Of a stretch of DNA of 64,000 nt, positions 17,651 through 27,335 are shown piece after piece. Every line of letters starts with the position of its first letter. The first letter of the stretch is position 1. Source of the stretch: Sedimentibacter sp. zth1 (GTDB lineage: Bacteria; Bacillota; Clostridia; Tissierellales; Sedimentibacteraceae); NCBI RefSeq assembly GCF_017352195.1, contig NZ_CP071445.1, positions 2,976,001 to 3,040,000 of the forward strand. Direction: 5' to 3'. The position numbers and the translations under genes are program-made. The notes under the pieces are model-generated. The model saw only the letters and a list, made by a program, of their open reading frames with translations, ran no database searches and was not told where the DNA came from.

Positions 17651-18553
17651 ATGATATATTTAATTTGCGCTATAGCGTGTAGTTCATCAATAGCACTAAT
17701 TTTTAAATATACTGAACGAAATAATCTTAATAGATATCAAGTTACCGTATTTAACTATTTAACTGCTAGTATTATATCTTTATTTATGGTGTTAAAGTCA
17801 AAAATTCCTTTGCTAATTAGTTTTTCCAATCCTTTTGGAGCAGTAGTGAGTAATTTTACTGGAAATATTACTGATGAGGGAAGTTCTGTTATTTGCATAG
17901 TTTTAGGAATAGTTACAGGTATTCTTTATTTAGTAGGTTTTTTGTTGTATCAAGTTTCTATTAGACAGTCTGGCGCAAGTCTTGCAAGTATGTTCAATAG
18001 AATGGGTATACTAATACCAATGATTTTATCAATAGTTCTATGGAATGAATATCCTACACTTATAAGATGGATTGGAATTACCATAACTGTTGTAGCTATT
18101 ATAATAGTAAATTTAAGTGATGATAAAAATCACAAACTGCAATTAAAGTGGAATTTGCTTATAATGTTTTTTGTTGCAGGTTTTGCAGAATTAAGCAATA
18201 AATTATTTCAAAAATATGCAATACTTGAATATAAAAATCATTTTTTATTTTTTTTATTTTTTACAGCATTTATAATTAGTGTTATTATGCTAATCAAAAA
18301 TAAAAATTTGCAATTTAGTTTAAAAGCTAGTTTATGTGGTATTGCAGTAGGTATACCAAATATGCTAACAACATTTTTTGTAATCGAAGCATTAGATAAA
18401 ATCCAAGCAATGATTGTTTATCCAGCTTTTAGTGCAGGGTCAATTGCATTAATTATGTTGCTTAGTATACTTATTTATAAGGAGAAACTAAAGAAAAATG
18501 AGATAATCGCATTGTGTATGACATTGATAGGAATAATATTAGTAAACATTTAA
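17651..18553 (+). CDS. EamA/DMT superfamily transporter
   Basis: This is about 300 residues with ten predicted helices in two EamA-like halves. An upstream ATG at 17612 exists, but the ATG at 17651 is preceded by GGGGG at ideal distance and starts the first helix (MIYLICAIACSSS), so I choose it. DMT members export or import metabolites such as amino acids or nucleotides; the substrate is unknown. A second, only distantly similar DMT gene is at 25838. Confidence 0.8.
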   Translation: MIYLICAIACSSSIALIFKYTERNNLNRYQVTVFNYLTASIISLFMVLKSKIPLLISFSNPFGAVVSNFTGNITDEGSSVICIVLGIVTGILYLVGFLLYQVSIRQSGASLASMFNRMGILIPMILSIVLWNEYPTLIRWIGITITVVAIIIVNLSDDKNHKLQLKWNLLIMFFVAGFAELSNKLFQKYAILEYKNHFLFFLFFTAFIISVIMLIKNKNLQFSLKASLCGIAVGIPNMLTTFFVIEALDKIQAMIVYPAFSAGSIALIMLLSILIYKEKLKKNEIIALCMTLIGIILVNI

Positions 18554-18648
18554 CTGAATTTTAATAATAATACCAAAAACATTGATATTTGGATTTTTTG
18601 TGATAAAATATTAAAGGAAATTAAATTAATAATATAGGAGAGTAATTT

Positions 18649-19521
18649 ATGAGTACTTTAGTATTTGTCATAATTGTTACTGCCATTGCAGGTGTTGGAG
18701 GAACTGGATTAGGTGGTATAATAGGAGCACTATTTAAAAAGGATTCAAATAAAAGAGTAAGTTTATTGTTAAGCTTTGCTGCTGGAATAATGTTGAGCAT
18801 AGTATGTTTTGAATTGATTTTAGGTGCATTATATCCAGAAAATTCATCTTCGCAAACAAATGTTTTTATTGTAGTAGGCGGAATTATATTTGGTGTATTA
18901 TTAATATATGTATTAAATTATCTGATAGATAAAAAATCAAACATTGAATTAGCACATATCGATAAAAACCATCCAAAGACAGCGGATGAACTTGACGAAT
19001 TAATTCATAGTGACCATTTACAAAAACATATAAATAATAAAGATTCAAAAACCAAGTTATTTGTGGCAGGAATTGTAATGGCTTCAGCAATTGCTTTGCA
19101 TAATTTGCCAGAAGGAATGACTATAGGTGCTTCGTTTATTAGTGATGTTTCTAGCGGAGTAAATATAAATACAAGATTAAGCTCTGGCATAATTATGGCA
19201 TTCTTAATTGGATTTCATAATATTCCTGAAGGTATGTCAATTGCAGTACCATTGATTAGTGGTGGAATGTCTAAGCCAAAAGCAATTTTTGTAACTGCAA
19301 TGAGTGGTGCTCCAACAGTTATTGGTGCAATTCTAGGTTATGTAATCGGAGATATCGGACCAATAGGACTGTCACTTAGTTTAAGTTTTGCTAGTGGTGC
19401 CATGATTTATGTAGTATTTGGTGAAATATTACCACAAGCAATATTGATGTACAAATCTAAGCTACCAACTTTTTTTATAGTTATTGGTATGTTGCTTGGA
19501 TTAATTATAATATATATATAA
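18649..19521 (+). CDS. ZIP family divalent metal transporter
   Basis: This 290-residue membrane protein carries the ZIP metal-site motifs in helices IV and V: ALHNLPEGMTIG (residues about 148-159) and GFHNIPEGMSIA (about 188-199). A His/Asp-containing cytoplasmic loop (HIDKNHPKTADELDELIHSD) precedes them. It resembles the ZupT/GufA group that takes up Zn2+, Fe2+ or Mn2+. The GGAGAG ribosome site fits the start. It stands between the DMT and M3 peptidase genes in the same direction. Confidence 0.9.
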   Translation: MSTLVFVIIVTAIAGVGGTGLGGIIGALFKKDSNKRVSLLLSFAAGIMLSIVCFELILGALYPENSSSQTNVFIVVGGIIFGVLLIYVLNYLIDKKSNIELAHIDKNHPKTADELDELIHSDHLQKHINNKDSKTKLFVAGIVMASAIALHNLPEGMTIGASFISDVSSGVNINTRLSSGIIMAFLIGFHNIPEGMSIAVPLISGGMSKPKAIFVTAMSGAPTVIGAILGYVIGDIGPIGLSLSLSFASGAMIYVVFGEILPQAILMYKSKLPTFFIVIGMLLGLIIIYI

Positions 19522-19555
19522 AAATAAATACAAATTACAATTATTGGAGGATAAT

Positions 19556-21070
19556 ATGGAAAAATTAAAAAAGATTTCTTTAGAATTATCTAGTCTTGAA
19601 GAGCAATATTCTAGATTGACTTGGGTTCAGTATACTACTGGTTTTGATATGGGTGTTGAGCAAACTTATAAGCAAATAGTAGATAAATATTGTAATACTA
19701 GTGACTTTGAATATGTTAAAAAAACATATTTGAGAAGTGACTTAGATCCTAAGAGTAAAAGAGAAGCTGAAATACTATATAAGGGATATGAACCTTATCA
19801 TTTATCAAAAGAGGTAAATGATTTATCAATTCAAATATCAAATTTAACTACAAAATTGTCTTCAGTGTTAAATACTTTTAGAAGCAAGATTGATGGAGTA
19901 GAGGTATCATCTGTTGAAATAGCACAAATATTGAGAAATGAAGAAGATAGAGAAAAAAGGAAAAAAGCATACTTCTCAAAGTGTCAAATTAACAAACCTC
20001 TCGTAGATGCAGGATTTTTAGAGTTGATAAAATTACGTAAACAATATGCGAAACTAAGAGGCTTTAATGATTTTGTAGAGATGAAGTTAAGTGATGATGA
20101 ATTAAATGCACAAATATTTTCAACTTGGAAAGATGAGCTACATACAATGCTTCCAAAGATAAAATCAACAAGAGAACGTGTTGCAAAAAAATACTTGAAC
20201 TATGATAAAATAATGCCTTGGGATGAAGCTTATTTAGTATCAAAAATGGCGCCATCATTAAGTAAAAGGGTTGATATGTCAGATTATTTCAATACACTAA
20301 GAAATTTTTTCTTGAACTTTGGTATTGATTTATCAACATATAATATTACATACGATTTATTTCCTAGAGCGAATAAATCTGAATGGGGTTATAACTTTCC
20401 AATAGCGACAAGAAAAGATTCAAGAATTCTTGCAAATGTTAAAAATCAATATAATGAGTACGGCGTTTTGCTACACGAAACAGGACATGCTGTTCATTCT
20501 TTCATACAAGACCCTAATGAAGATATATTAAATAGAGGTATAAGCGGAATTATAACAGAAGGAATAGCAAATCTATTTGGAAGTTTTTTGAGCGATGAAG
20601 TATTTATTAAACAATTCTTCGATAATCCAAAAGAAATAAAAGAAGAACTTAAAGAATTTAAAGAATTTACTAAAATAAATGCATTAGGCGCAATAACTAA
20701 TATAATGTTTGACCAAAATATATATAGAAATGAATTAAATTCGTTACAAGATATTAATAATCTAGCTATAAGCACTTTAAAAGAGTATATGGATGATGAT
20801 TTTGAAGGAACTGAATATCCTTGGGGCGTAAGAATTCACCATACAACACACCCTATATATTTACATAACTATTTTATGGGAGATGTTACTTGTGAAATGC
20901 TTAGAAAAACATTTATTAAGAAATATAACTGTGAAAATATTATGGAAAAACCAGTTGAATTTGCACAATTCTTAATTAAATCAGTAATTGAACCTTCAGG
21001 ATTATATAAGTACCCAGAATTATTTAAAAGAATAAGTGGAGAAGATTTTTCATTAAAATATATGCTGTAA
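19556..21070 (+). CDS. M3 family metallopeptidase (oligoendopeptidase-like)
   Basis: A 504-residue zinc peptidase, shorter than PepF. The zinc site is LLHETGHAVHSF around residue 306, with a downstream Glu in ITEGIANLFGS. The preceding region keeps the M3 helical build. The ATG at 19556 directly follows GGAGG; an in-frame TTG upstream overlaps that ribosome site and is unlikely. It probably trims intracellular oligopeptides, as PepF (7225-8985) does, but belongs to a different subgroup. Confidence 0.87.
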   Translation: MEKLKKISLELSSLEEQYSRLTWVQYTTGFDMGVEQTYKQIVDKYCNTSDFEYVKKTYLRSDLDPKSKREAEILYKGYEPYHLSKEVNDLSIQISNLTTKLSSVLNTFRSKIDGVEVSSVEIAQILRNEEDREKRKKAYFSKCQINKPLVDAGFLELIKLRKQYAKLRGFNDFVEMKLSDDELNAQIFSTWKDELHTMLPKIKSTRERVAKKYLNYDKIMPWDEAYLVSKMAPSLSKRVDMSDYFNTLRNFFLNFGIDLSTYNITYDLFPRANKSEWGYNFPIATRKDSRILANVKNQYNEYGVLLHETGHAVHSFIQDPNEDILNRGISGIITEGIANLFGSFLSDEVFIKQFFDNPKEIKEELKEFKEFTKINALGAITNIMFDQNIYRNELNSLQDINNLAISTLKEYMDDDFEGTEYPWGVRIHHTTHPIYLHNYFMGDVTCEMLRKTFIKKYNCENIMEKPVEFAQFLIKSVIEPSGLYKYPELFKRISGEDFSLKYML

Positions 21071-21095
21071 GATTAATCCACCATGTTAAATAAAA

Positions 21096-21137
21096 AAGCA
21101 TCAAAGTTTAAGTTTTTATACTTAAATTTTGGTGCTT
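21096..21137 (-). terminator. Terminator of recQ, possibly bidirectional
   Basis: A 17-bp nearly perfect stem (AAGCATCAAAGTTTAAG with CTTAAATTTTGGTGCTT) is followed on the minus strand by TTTTTTATTT. It separates the convergent M3 peptidase and recQ genes. Confidence 0.85.
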
Positions 21138-21142
21138 AATAG

Positions 21143-22990
21143 TTATTCTTTATTTAAATATGATTTTATTACATCTAAAAACAATTTACCATATCTTTCG
21201 AGCTTTACTTGTCCAACACCTGAAACTTCTAGAAATTGTGTTTCATTAACAGGCTTCTTATTACACATATCCTTAAGAGCACTATCAGCAAAGACTACAA
21301 ATGCAGGTACGCCATGTTCAGAAGCTATTTCTAGTCTCAATGCTTTAAGCTTAATTAATAGATTATCGTCAATCTCTATATCTAAAACATCTTTGCTTTT
21401 ACTAGATGATTTTGTTTTTCCAATTTCTTCGATGTCTTTTTCTGCACAAATTTTCATTGTAAGTAATTCTTTATCTTTTATAAATTTCCTTGCTTTATTT
21501 TCTAACTTTATAAGAGGGTACTCGTCATTAGTAACTCTTAAATAATTATTTATAATTAAATAATTAATTATGTCTCTAATATAAATTTCTGATTCATTCA
21601 TTATTCCATAGGTAGAAAGTTTGTCAAAACCTAAAGTTAAAATCCTTTTGTTCTTACTTCCCCTCAATATATTGATTATCATTTTAGTTCCGTAATTCTC
21701 TTTGACTCTTAGGATGCAGGAAATTATCTTTTGTGCTGCCAGAGTAATATCAACATTCTCATATTTTGTTATGCAATTTATGCATTTTTGACAATTATCA
21801 TTTGCTTGTTCACCAAAATAATTAAGTATAAATTTTCTAAGACATTCTTTTGTTTGACAGTACATATTCATTATTTTTAAACGTTCACGGTCTTTTGATT
21901 TTAATCTTTTTTCGATTTCATTATCCTCATAAATTCTATCTTTAGAATGCTCAATCATAAAAGAGTTGATTACTAAATCTTGACCACTGTAAAGAATTAT
22001 ACAATGAGCCTCACTGCCATCTCTACCGGCTCTACCAGCTTCTTGATAGTAGCTTTCAATATCTTTTGGCATATTAAAATGTACAACAAAGGATACATTT
22101 GACTTATCTATACCCATACCAAAAGCATTGGTTGCAACCATGATTTTAGATTTATCATATAGAAAATCGTCTTGATTTTGTTTTCTTTCTTTATCTGCTA
22201 ACCCAGCATGATATCTTGTTGCTTTATATTTATGTACTTTTAAATATTCACAAACTTTTTCAACGGTTTCTCTAGTAGAGCAATAAACAATACCATTTTC
22301 ATCATTTGTTTTCTTCAAAAAATTCAATAAATAACTATATTTGTCCTTGGGTTTTTGAACTTCAAAAAATAAGTTTTTTCTATCAAAACCAGTAACTAAA
22401 ACAAATGGATTTTTTAAATTTAATATTGAAGTTATATCTTCTTTTACTTTTTGAGTAGCAGTTGCAGTAAAAGCAGAAATTATAGGTTTTATTTTCAAAT
22501 TGTTAATAAAATCAATAATTTTTGTATAACTAGGTCTGAAATCTTGACCCCACTGTGATATACAATGAGCTTCATCAATTGTAATCATTGAAATATTAAG
22601 TTCTAAACAACAGTTAATAAAATTATCAGTTAATAATCTTTCTGGTGCTACATATATTATTTTATATTTATAATTTTTAATGTTTTCTATAGTGGATAAA
22701 TATTGGCTATTTGTCAAGGAACTGTTAAGATAAGCGGCATTTATACCTAGTTCATTAAGTCCATTTACTTGATCTTTCATCAAAGATATAAGTGGAGATA
22801 TTACAATAGTTATACCACTAAATAACATAGCAGGGATTTGAAAACAGACGGATTTTCCTGCTCCTGTTGGCATTATACCCAAAGAATCTCTTTGACATAA
22901 TATTGAATTTATAATTTGCTCTTGACCTTCTCTAAAATTACTATATCCAAAATAGGTTTTTAAAGCTTTTTTTGCATCATTAATATTCAT
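21143..22990 (-). CDS. recQ: ATP-dependent DNA helicase RecQ
   Basis: A 615-residue superfamily 2 helicase. The Walker A motif is GIMPTGAGKSVCFQIP (about residues 39-54), the DEAH box is in TIDEAHCISQWGQDFRPSY, and motif VI contains QEAGRAGRDG. A Zn-binding RQC domain with Cys ligands (KECLRKF, CQKCINC) and an RQC winged helix follow. The C-terminal HRDC domain is recognisable (LRLEIASEHGVPAFVVFADS). It unwinds recombination and replication intermediates. A single gene with its own terminator. Confidence 0.95.
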   Translation of the reverse strand: MNINDAKKALKTYFGYSNFREGQEQIINSILCQRDSLGIMPTGAGKSVCFQIPAMLFSGITIVISPLISLMKDQVNGLNELGINAAYLNSSLTNSQYLSTIENIKNYKYKIIYVAPERLLTDNFINCCLELNISMITIDEAHCISQWGQDFRPSYTKIIDFINNLKIKPIISAFTATATQKVKEDITSILNLKNPFVLVTGFDRKNLFFEVQKPKDKYSYLLNFLKKTNDENGIVYCSTRETVEKVCEYLKVHKYKATRYHAGLADKERKQNQDDFLYDKSKIMVATNAFGMGIDKSNVSFVVHFNMPKDIESYYQEAGRAGRDGSEAHCIILYSGQDLVINSFMIEHSKDRIYEDNEIEKRLKSKDRERLKIMNMYCQTKECLRKFILNYFGEQANDNCQKCINCITKYENVDITLAAQKIISCILRVKENYGTKMIINILRGSKNKRILTLGFDKLSTYGIMNESEIYIRDIINYLIINNYLRVTNDEYPLIKLENKARKFIKDKELLTMKICAEKDIEEIGKTKSSSKSKDVLDIEIDDNLLIKLKALRLEIASEHGVPAFVVFADSALKDMCNKKPVNETQFLEVSGVGQVKLERYGKLFLDVIKSYLNKE

Positions 22991-23046
22991 ATTTTCCTCT
23001 TAACTATTTTATTAGAATTATTATATCATATTATGTCTTATCCTAC

Positions 23047-23089
23047 AAAAATAAAAGCAAGATATATATTCATATCTTGCTTTTATTTT
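23047..23089. terminator. Terminator after the small protein gene
   Basis: An 18-bp perfect stem (AAAATAAAAGCAAGATAT with its complement), A- and T-rich on both sides, separates the 81-residue protein gene from the recQ promoter region. Confidence 0.85.
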
Positions 23090-23096
23090 AATTAGT

Positions 23097-23342
23097 TTAT
23101 TGCATGCCTATTTTGCTATTCATTTGTTGAATATAACTTTTTGCACTTTGTTCTTTCAACTTCTTTGCATTTTCTACAATTGAGCCAGAATATTGATTTT
23201 GTGGTGTACTTTGAACGTATTGTTTTACGTTTTCATAATTTTGTTGATATTGGTTTTGTTTTAATTGAGATGCCTTTTTGACTACATCTTTCATTGATAA
23301 ATTAGTATTATTAGTTAACTGATTTGAACTATAATTTTGCAT
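23097..23342 (-). CDS. Small Gln/Asn-rich hypothetical protein
   Basis: An 81-residue hydrophilic protein rich in Gln, Asn, Ser and Lys with no membrane segment or Cys. The middle region (MKDVVKKASQLKQNQYQQNY and onward) should be helical. I recognise no family. It has an AGGAG ribosome site, its own terminator and no operon partner, which supports a real gene. The composition would suit a small spore or envelope-associated protein, but that is only a guess. Confidence 0.6.
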   Translation of the reverse strand: MQNYSSNQLTNNTNLSMKDVVKKASQLKQNQYQQNYENVKQYVQSTPQNQYSGSIVENAKKLKEQSAKSYIQQMNSKIGMQ

Positions 23343-23609
23343 TTATTTCTCCTTTCAAATCTTAATAGATAGTTATCTATCATAGTTATAGTATTTGTAA
23401 TAATAATAAAGTTAGTAATGCAATTTTTAGTCATAAAAAATATTATTACCACAAAAAGTTTATTTTACTTTAAAAGTATAAAATTATTAAAATTCAAAAA
23501 TAAGTTAGTTTTTAATTTTTTAACTTTACTGATTGACATTGAAATAATTCAATGGTAAAGTAAATGCGTGTGATTGTTTTTAGTGAAAAAATAAAATAGG
23601 GGAGTAATT

Positions 23610-25274
23610 ATGACAATTAATGATATTTCAATGCTATTTAAATTTTTTGGTGGCTTGGGTATGTTTTTATATGGCATGAAAATGATGTCAGATGGCTTAC
23701 AAAAAACTGCTGGTAATAAAATGAAACATCTTCTTTCTGTATTGACAGATAATAGACTTAAAGCAGTTTTAGTTGGTGCTATGATTACAGCTATTATTCA
23801 AAGCTCTGGTGCCACAACAGTTATGATAGTAGGATTTGTAAATGCGGGATTAATGTCGTTGGTACAAGCAGTAGGTGTAATAATGGGAGCTAATATTGGG
23901 ACAACCATTACAGCTTGGATAGTATCAGCAGGGCAACTTGGAGAAGTTTTTGCGTTTTTTAAACCTAGTTTTATTGCGCCAATTTTAATTGGTATTGGTG
24001 CGATGATAGTTATGTTTTCTCGTGAGCACAAAAAACAAAACAGAGGTGAAGTGTTAATAGCATTAGGTCTTTTATTTGCTGGTCTTGAATGGATGAGTTC
24101 TTCAGTAAAACCATATACAAATGCACCTATATTTGCACAAATTTTTACAATGCTTGGTAAAAATCCAATATTAGGAATCTTAGCTGGAGCAATAATTACC
24201 GGATTAATGCAAAGCTCATCTGCATCAGTTGGAGTGTTACAAACTTTGGCTATGAATGGTGTAGTAACCGCGAGTTCAGCAATTTATATATGTTTAGGTT
24301 CGAATATTGGTTCTTGCTATACGGGTCTAATATCTTGTATAGGAGCTTCTAAAAATGCTAAAAGAGCAGCTGTTATAAATTTGTTATTCAATTGTTTAGG
24401 TGTTATTGTATTTGGTATCATTATGTTTATTATATTTAAATTAAATAAAGTTCTTGCATATGGAAGTATTAATAGTGTACAAATATCAATTTTTCATACA
24501 ATATTCAATATAACAAATACAATTATTATGTTCCCATTGGCTAAGTTATTAGTTGAAATTTCAGGCAAATTGATTAAAGGAAAAGACATTGATAGTGAAG
24601 AAGAACTTTTGGAATTACAACTTGATGATAGAATTTTAACCACACCATCATTGGCTATTGAAACAACATTAAAAGAAGTACTTAATATGGCAAATTTAGT
24701 ATATAATAATATTAAAATGTCGGTTGATTCAACAATAAATCATAATGATATGATTATAAAAGAAGTCCTAAAAAATGAGCAAGTAATTAATAAATATGAA
24801 ACTTCATTGATTGATTATTTGGTTAAAATAAGTGATACATCGCTCAATGATAAACAGCGTAGGAAGGTTAAAAATTTACTATATACAGTTAATGATTTAG
24901 AACGTATTGGAGACCATGCTGAGAATGTAGCGGAATTATCACAAGATATAGAAAGAAACTCTGTTAAATTTAGTGATAAGGGAATTAAAGAATTAGAAAT
25001 GATGGACCAAATGGTGTTGAACGCTCTAAATGGAGCGATAAAGTCAAGAAAATGTTATGAAGCTAAGCTAGTTAAAGATGTTATTGCATATGAAGATGTT
25101 GTTGATGGATTAGAAGAAGAAATAAGAGAAGAACATATAATTAGATTATCTAGAAGAGAATGTCAAACAGAGGCTGGTGTAATATTTTTAGATTTATTAA
25201 GTAATCTTGAAAGAGTTTCTGACCATGCTGTAAATATTGCAGAGTATGTTCAAAGTGAAAATGAAGTTGAATAA
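23610..25274 (+). CDS. Na/Pi-cotransporter family protein with PhoU-like domain
   Basis: A 554-residue protein. The N-terminal two thirds contain two inverted Na_Pi_cotrans repeats with the diagnostic QSS motifs IIQSSGATTVM (about residues 63-73) and LMQSSSASVGV (about 200-210). The C-terminal 200 residues form a PhoU-like helical domain (IGDHAENVAE and VSDHAVNIAE). Members move phosphate with Na+, often as exporters (YjbB/NptA type). Preceded by a 267-bp intergenic region in which I see no gene. The ribosome site is GGGGAG. Confidence 0.92.
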   Translation: MTINDISMLFKFFGGLGMFLYGMKMMSDGLQKTAGNKMKHLLSVLTDNRLKAVLVGAMITAIIQSSGATTVMIVGFVNAGLMSLVQAVGVIMGANIGTTITAWIVSAGQLGEVFAFFKPSFIAPILIGIGAMIVMFSREHKKQNRGEVLIALGLLFAGLEWMSSSVKPYTNAPIFAQIFTMLGKNPILGILAGAIITGLMQSSSASVGVLQTLAMNGVVTASSAIYICLGSNIGSCYTGLISCIGASKNAKRAAVINLLFNCLGVIVFGIIMFIIFKLNKVLAYGSINSVQISIFHTIFNITNTIIMFPLAKLLVEISGKLIKGKDIDSEEELLELQLDDRILTTPSLAIETTLKEVLNMANLVYNNIKMSVDSTINHNDMIIKEVLKNEQVINKYETSLIDYLVKISDTSLNDKQRRKVKNLLYTVNDLERIGDHAENVAELSQDIERNSVKFSDKGIKELEMMDQMVLNALNGAIKSRKCYEAKLVKDVIAYEDVVDGLEEEIREEHIIRLSRRECQTEAGVIFLDLLSNLERVSDHAVNIAEYVQSENEVE

Positions 25275-25314
25275 AATAATTATGGAAAAATATAATATAA
25301 ATAAATAAAAAAAT

Positions 25315-25338
25315 AAAGCTATCAATTAAGATAGCTTT
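25315..25338. terminator. Terminator between Na/Pi transporter and csp
   Basis: A 9-bp stem (AAAGCTATC with GATAGCTTT) flanked by A- and T-runs, between convergent genes. Confidence 0.75.
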
Positions 25339-25351
25339 TATTTTTTAAAAA

Positions 25352-25555
25352 TTATTCAGCAACAACGTTTATTGCTTGTGGTCCTCTGTTTCCTTCAGTG
25401 ATTTCGAAAGTTACTCTTTCTCCATCTGTTAAAGTTTTGAAACCTTCTTTAGCTATTCCAGTGAAGTGTACGAATACATCTTCTCCACCATTATCATTAG
25501 TTATAAATCCAAAACCTTTTTCTGCGTTAAACCATTTAACTGTACCTTTATTCAT
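25352..25555 (-). CDS. csp: Cold-shock protein, CspA family
   Basis: A 67-residue single cold-shock domain with both RNA-binding motifs: KGFGFITND (RNP1) and DVFVHFTGI (RNP2). It is an RNA chaperone that melts secondary structure. The ATG at 25555 follows TAGGAGGT; an in-frame upstream TTG is not needed. A very strong promoter (25692-25720) lies about 130 nt upstream, and the leader between them contains a terminator-like hairpin, so expression is likely controlled after initiation. Confidence 0.95.
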   Translation of the reverse strand: MNKGTVKWFNAEKGFGFITNDNGGEDVFVHFTGIAKEGFKTLTDGERVTFEITEGNRGPQAINVVAE

Positions 25556-25598
25556 CAAAGATACCTCCTATATTAATTTTATTATATTTTATTTCAAG

Positions 25599-25720
25599 AA
25601 AAAAAAATTCACATATTTGTGTAAATCATAAACTAAATCATGACTTACAAAAATATGTGAAATCAAAACTCGCACTATAAAATACAATTAGATAATACCA
25701 TTAAATTTCTTATTTGTCAA
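25599..25720 (-). promoter_or_regulatory. csp promoter and attenuator-like 5' leader
   Basis: Minus strand: TTGACA (25715-25720), 17-bp spacer, TATTAT (25692-25697). The transcript then passes an 11-bp perfect stem (25651-25661 with 25608-25618), extended by a partly paired inner stem, followed at once by nine T's (25599-25607). This has the form of an intrinsic terminator inside the 5' leader, about 43 nt before the start codon. Confidence 0.65.
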
Positions 25721-25837
25721 GAGAATATGTAAAAAAAAAATAAAATTTTAGTAAAAAGTTTGCTTTAAAAACTATTCTAAATGTTATATAATAAGCTGGT
25801 ATACATTTTTAACATCGTTTATTTACAAGGAGAATTT

Positions 25838-26749
25838 ATGAATAAAAAGAAATCAATTAGTACTATAATGTTGGTGTTAACAGCAATTATTTGGGGTTCA
25901 TCATTTGTAGCACAAAGTAAAGGTATGGATTATATAGGTCCATTTACATTTAATGCAGTTAGAAATATAATAGGTGGATTAGTTTTAATTCCATTCATAT
26001 ATTTTTTTGAAAAAATATATATGAATAAAGTTGATAAAGAAAATGAAGAATTAAAATCCAATAAAAAACTAATAATTGGTGGTGTGTTTTGTGGATTAGC
26101 ATTATTTTTAGGAAGTACATTTCAGCAATTTGGAATAATGTGTACTACTGCTGGGAAAAGTGGATTTATAACAGCATTGTACATAGTTATTGTACCTATA
26201 TTAGGCATATTTATAAAAAAGAAGATTCCTTTTAAAGTTTTTATAAGTGTTGTAATTGCTATGTGTGGATTTTATTTACTTTGTATAAATGAAGGCTTTT
26301 CTATCAACAAAGGTGATTTACTAACGCTAGTATGTGCAGTTTTCTTTTCAGTACATATTTTAGTAATTGATTATTTCTCTCCACAAGTAGATGGAGTTAA
26401 ATTGTCATGTATTCAGTTTTTTGTTTGTGGAATTATTTCTTTGATTTGTATGTTTATATTTGAAAATCCAACAATAAGTAATATACTTAGTGCTTGGTTA
26501 CCTATACTGTATGCTGGTGTTTTATCTTGTGGTGTTGCATATACAATGCAAATTATAGCACAGAAAAATACAGAACCTGTTATTGCATCTTTAATACTAA
26601 GCCTTGAATCAGTATTTGCTGTAATTGCAGGATGGATATTTTTACATCAAAGCTTATCTCCAAAAGAGATGTGTGGATGTATATTAGTTTTCATTGCAAT
26701 AATAATTACACAGATTCCAGAACGAAAAAAAATTATCAAAAATATATAA
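25838..26749 (+). CDS. EamA/DMT superfamily transporter
   Basis: A 303-residue protein with ten helices in two EamA repeats (first repeat starts TAIIWGSSFVAQSKGMDYIG). Motifs such as IIWGSSFVAQ and VFAVIAGWIFL are typical of the RhaT/YdcZ-like DMT group of metabolite exporters. The start at 25838 is preceded by AAGGAG; an upstream ATG at 25781 has no ribosome site. The substrate is unknown. Confidence 0.85.
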   Translation: MNKKKSISTIMLVLTAIIWGSSFVAQSKGMDYIGPFTFNAVRNIIGGLVLIPFIYFFEKIYMNKVDKENEELKSNKKLIIGGVFCGLALFLGSTFQQFGIMCTTAGKSGFITALYIVIVPILGIFIKKKIPFKVFISVVIAMCGFYLLCINEGFSINKGDLLTLVCAVFFSVHILVIDYFSPQVDGVKLSCIQFFVCGIISLICMFIFENPTISNILSAWLPILYAGVLSCGVAYTMQIIAQKNTEPVIASLILSLESVFAVIAGWIFLHQSLSPKEMCGCILVFIAIIITQIPERKKIIKNI

Positions 26750-26772
26750 TTGAGAAATTATTTAAATTCAAT

Positions 26773-26808
26773 AAAAAGCTATTAGCAAAAAATGCTGACA
26801 GCTTTTTT
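26773..26808 (+). terminator. Terminator of the DMT gene
   Basis: An imperfect stem AAAAAGCTATTAGC with TGCTGACAGCTTTTTT, ending in a T-run. Confidence 0.6.
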
Positions 26809-26822
26809 AGTAATACTAATTA

Positions 26823-27197
26823 TTAATTAAAAAATAACCACCACCAAAGTAAAGGATTAAAGTTGTTGCAATCTCTACCATAACAATAAGGGTCATACCC
26901 AGGTCCGTACCAAGGTTTGTATCCAGGACCATACCAAGGTTTTTTTCTTCGTCTGTTATATCTATTCCATCCTTTCCAAGGTCTATTGCGATAATATTTT
27001 TGAGAAACATCATCATTCATGTATGGAGTATCATTCATATACGGTGTATCATCCATATATGGAGTATCAGGATAAAATTCAGAAGGCTGTATCATTTCCA
27101 AATATTCATCAAAATTTGGTAAATCATCCTCAGTAAAGTCTATTGGTACAATATTGTTTGTCTTTAGATATTGAACAAATAATTCTTTATTTGTCAT
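26823..27197 (-). CDS. Repeat-containing Tyr/Trp/Gly/Pro-rich protein
   Basis: A 124-residue protein in three parts. Residues 1-40 form an acidic helix-rich head. Next comes a run of three DTPYM(D/N) repeats, then a basic stretch (RPWKGWNRYNRRRKK), then PWYGPGY repeats ending in DPYCYGRDC and a WWWLFFN tail. The repeats are visible as DNA direct repeats around 27015-27065 and 26890-26945. I recognise no family. Low-complexity Gly/Tyr/Pro proteins are often spore-coat or surface components, and the neighbourhood has spore genes, but that is inference. Its ribosome site GGGGGAAAT supports expression. Confidence 0.65.
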   Translation of the reverse strand: MTNKELFVQYLKTNNIVPIDFTEDDLPNFDEYLEMIQPSEFYPDTPYMDDTPYMNDTPYMNDDVSQKYYRNRPWKGWNRYNRRRKKPWYGPGYKPWYGPGYDPYCYGRDCNNFNPLLWWWLFFN

Positions 27198-27335
27198 ATT
27201 AATTTCCCCCTTTTACTTGATTATTGTTATAATATGATTTTTAAAACATGTTGTGAATATAAATAATGTTATATATATTGTAAATATATATTTATATTGT
27301 TATAATAGTTTGTAAGATAACTGTGGAGGTTTATT

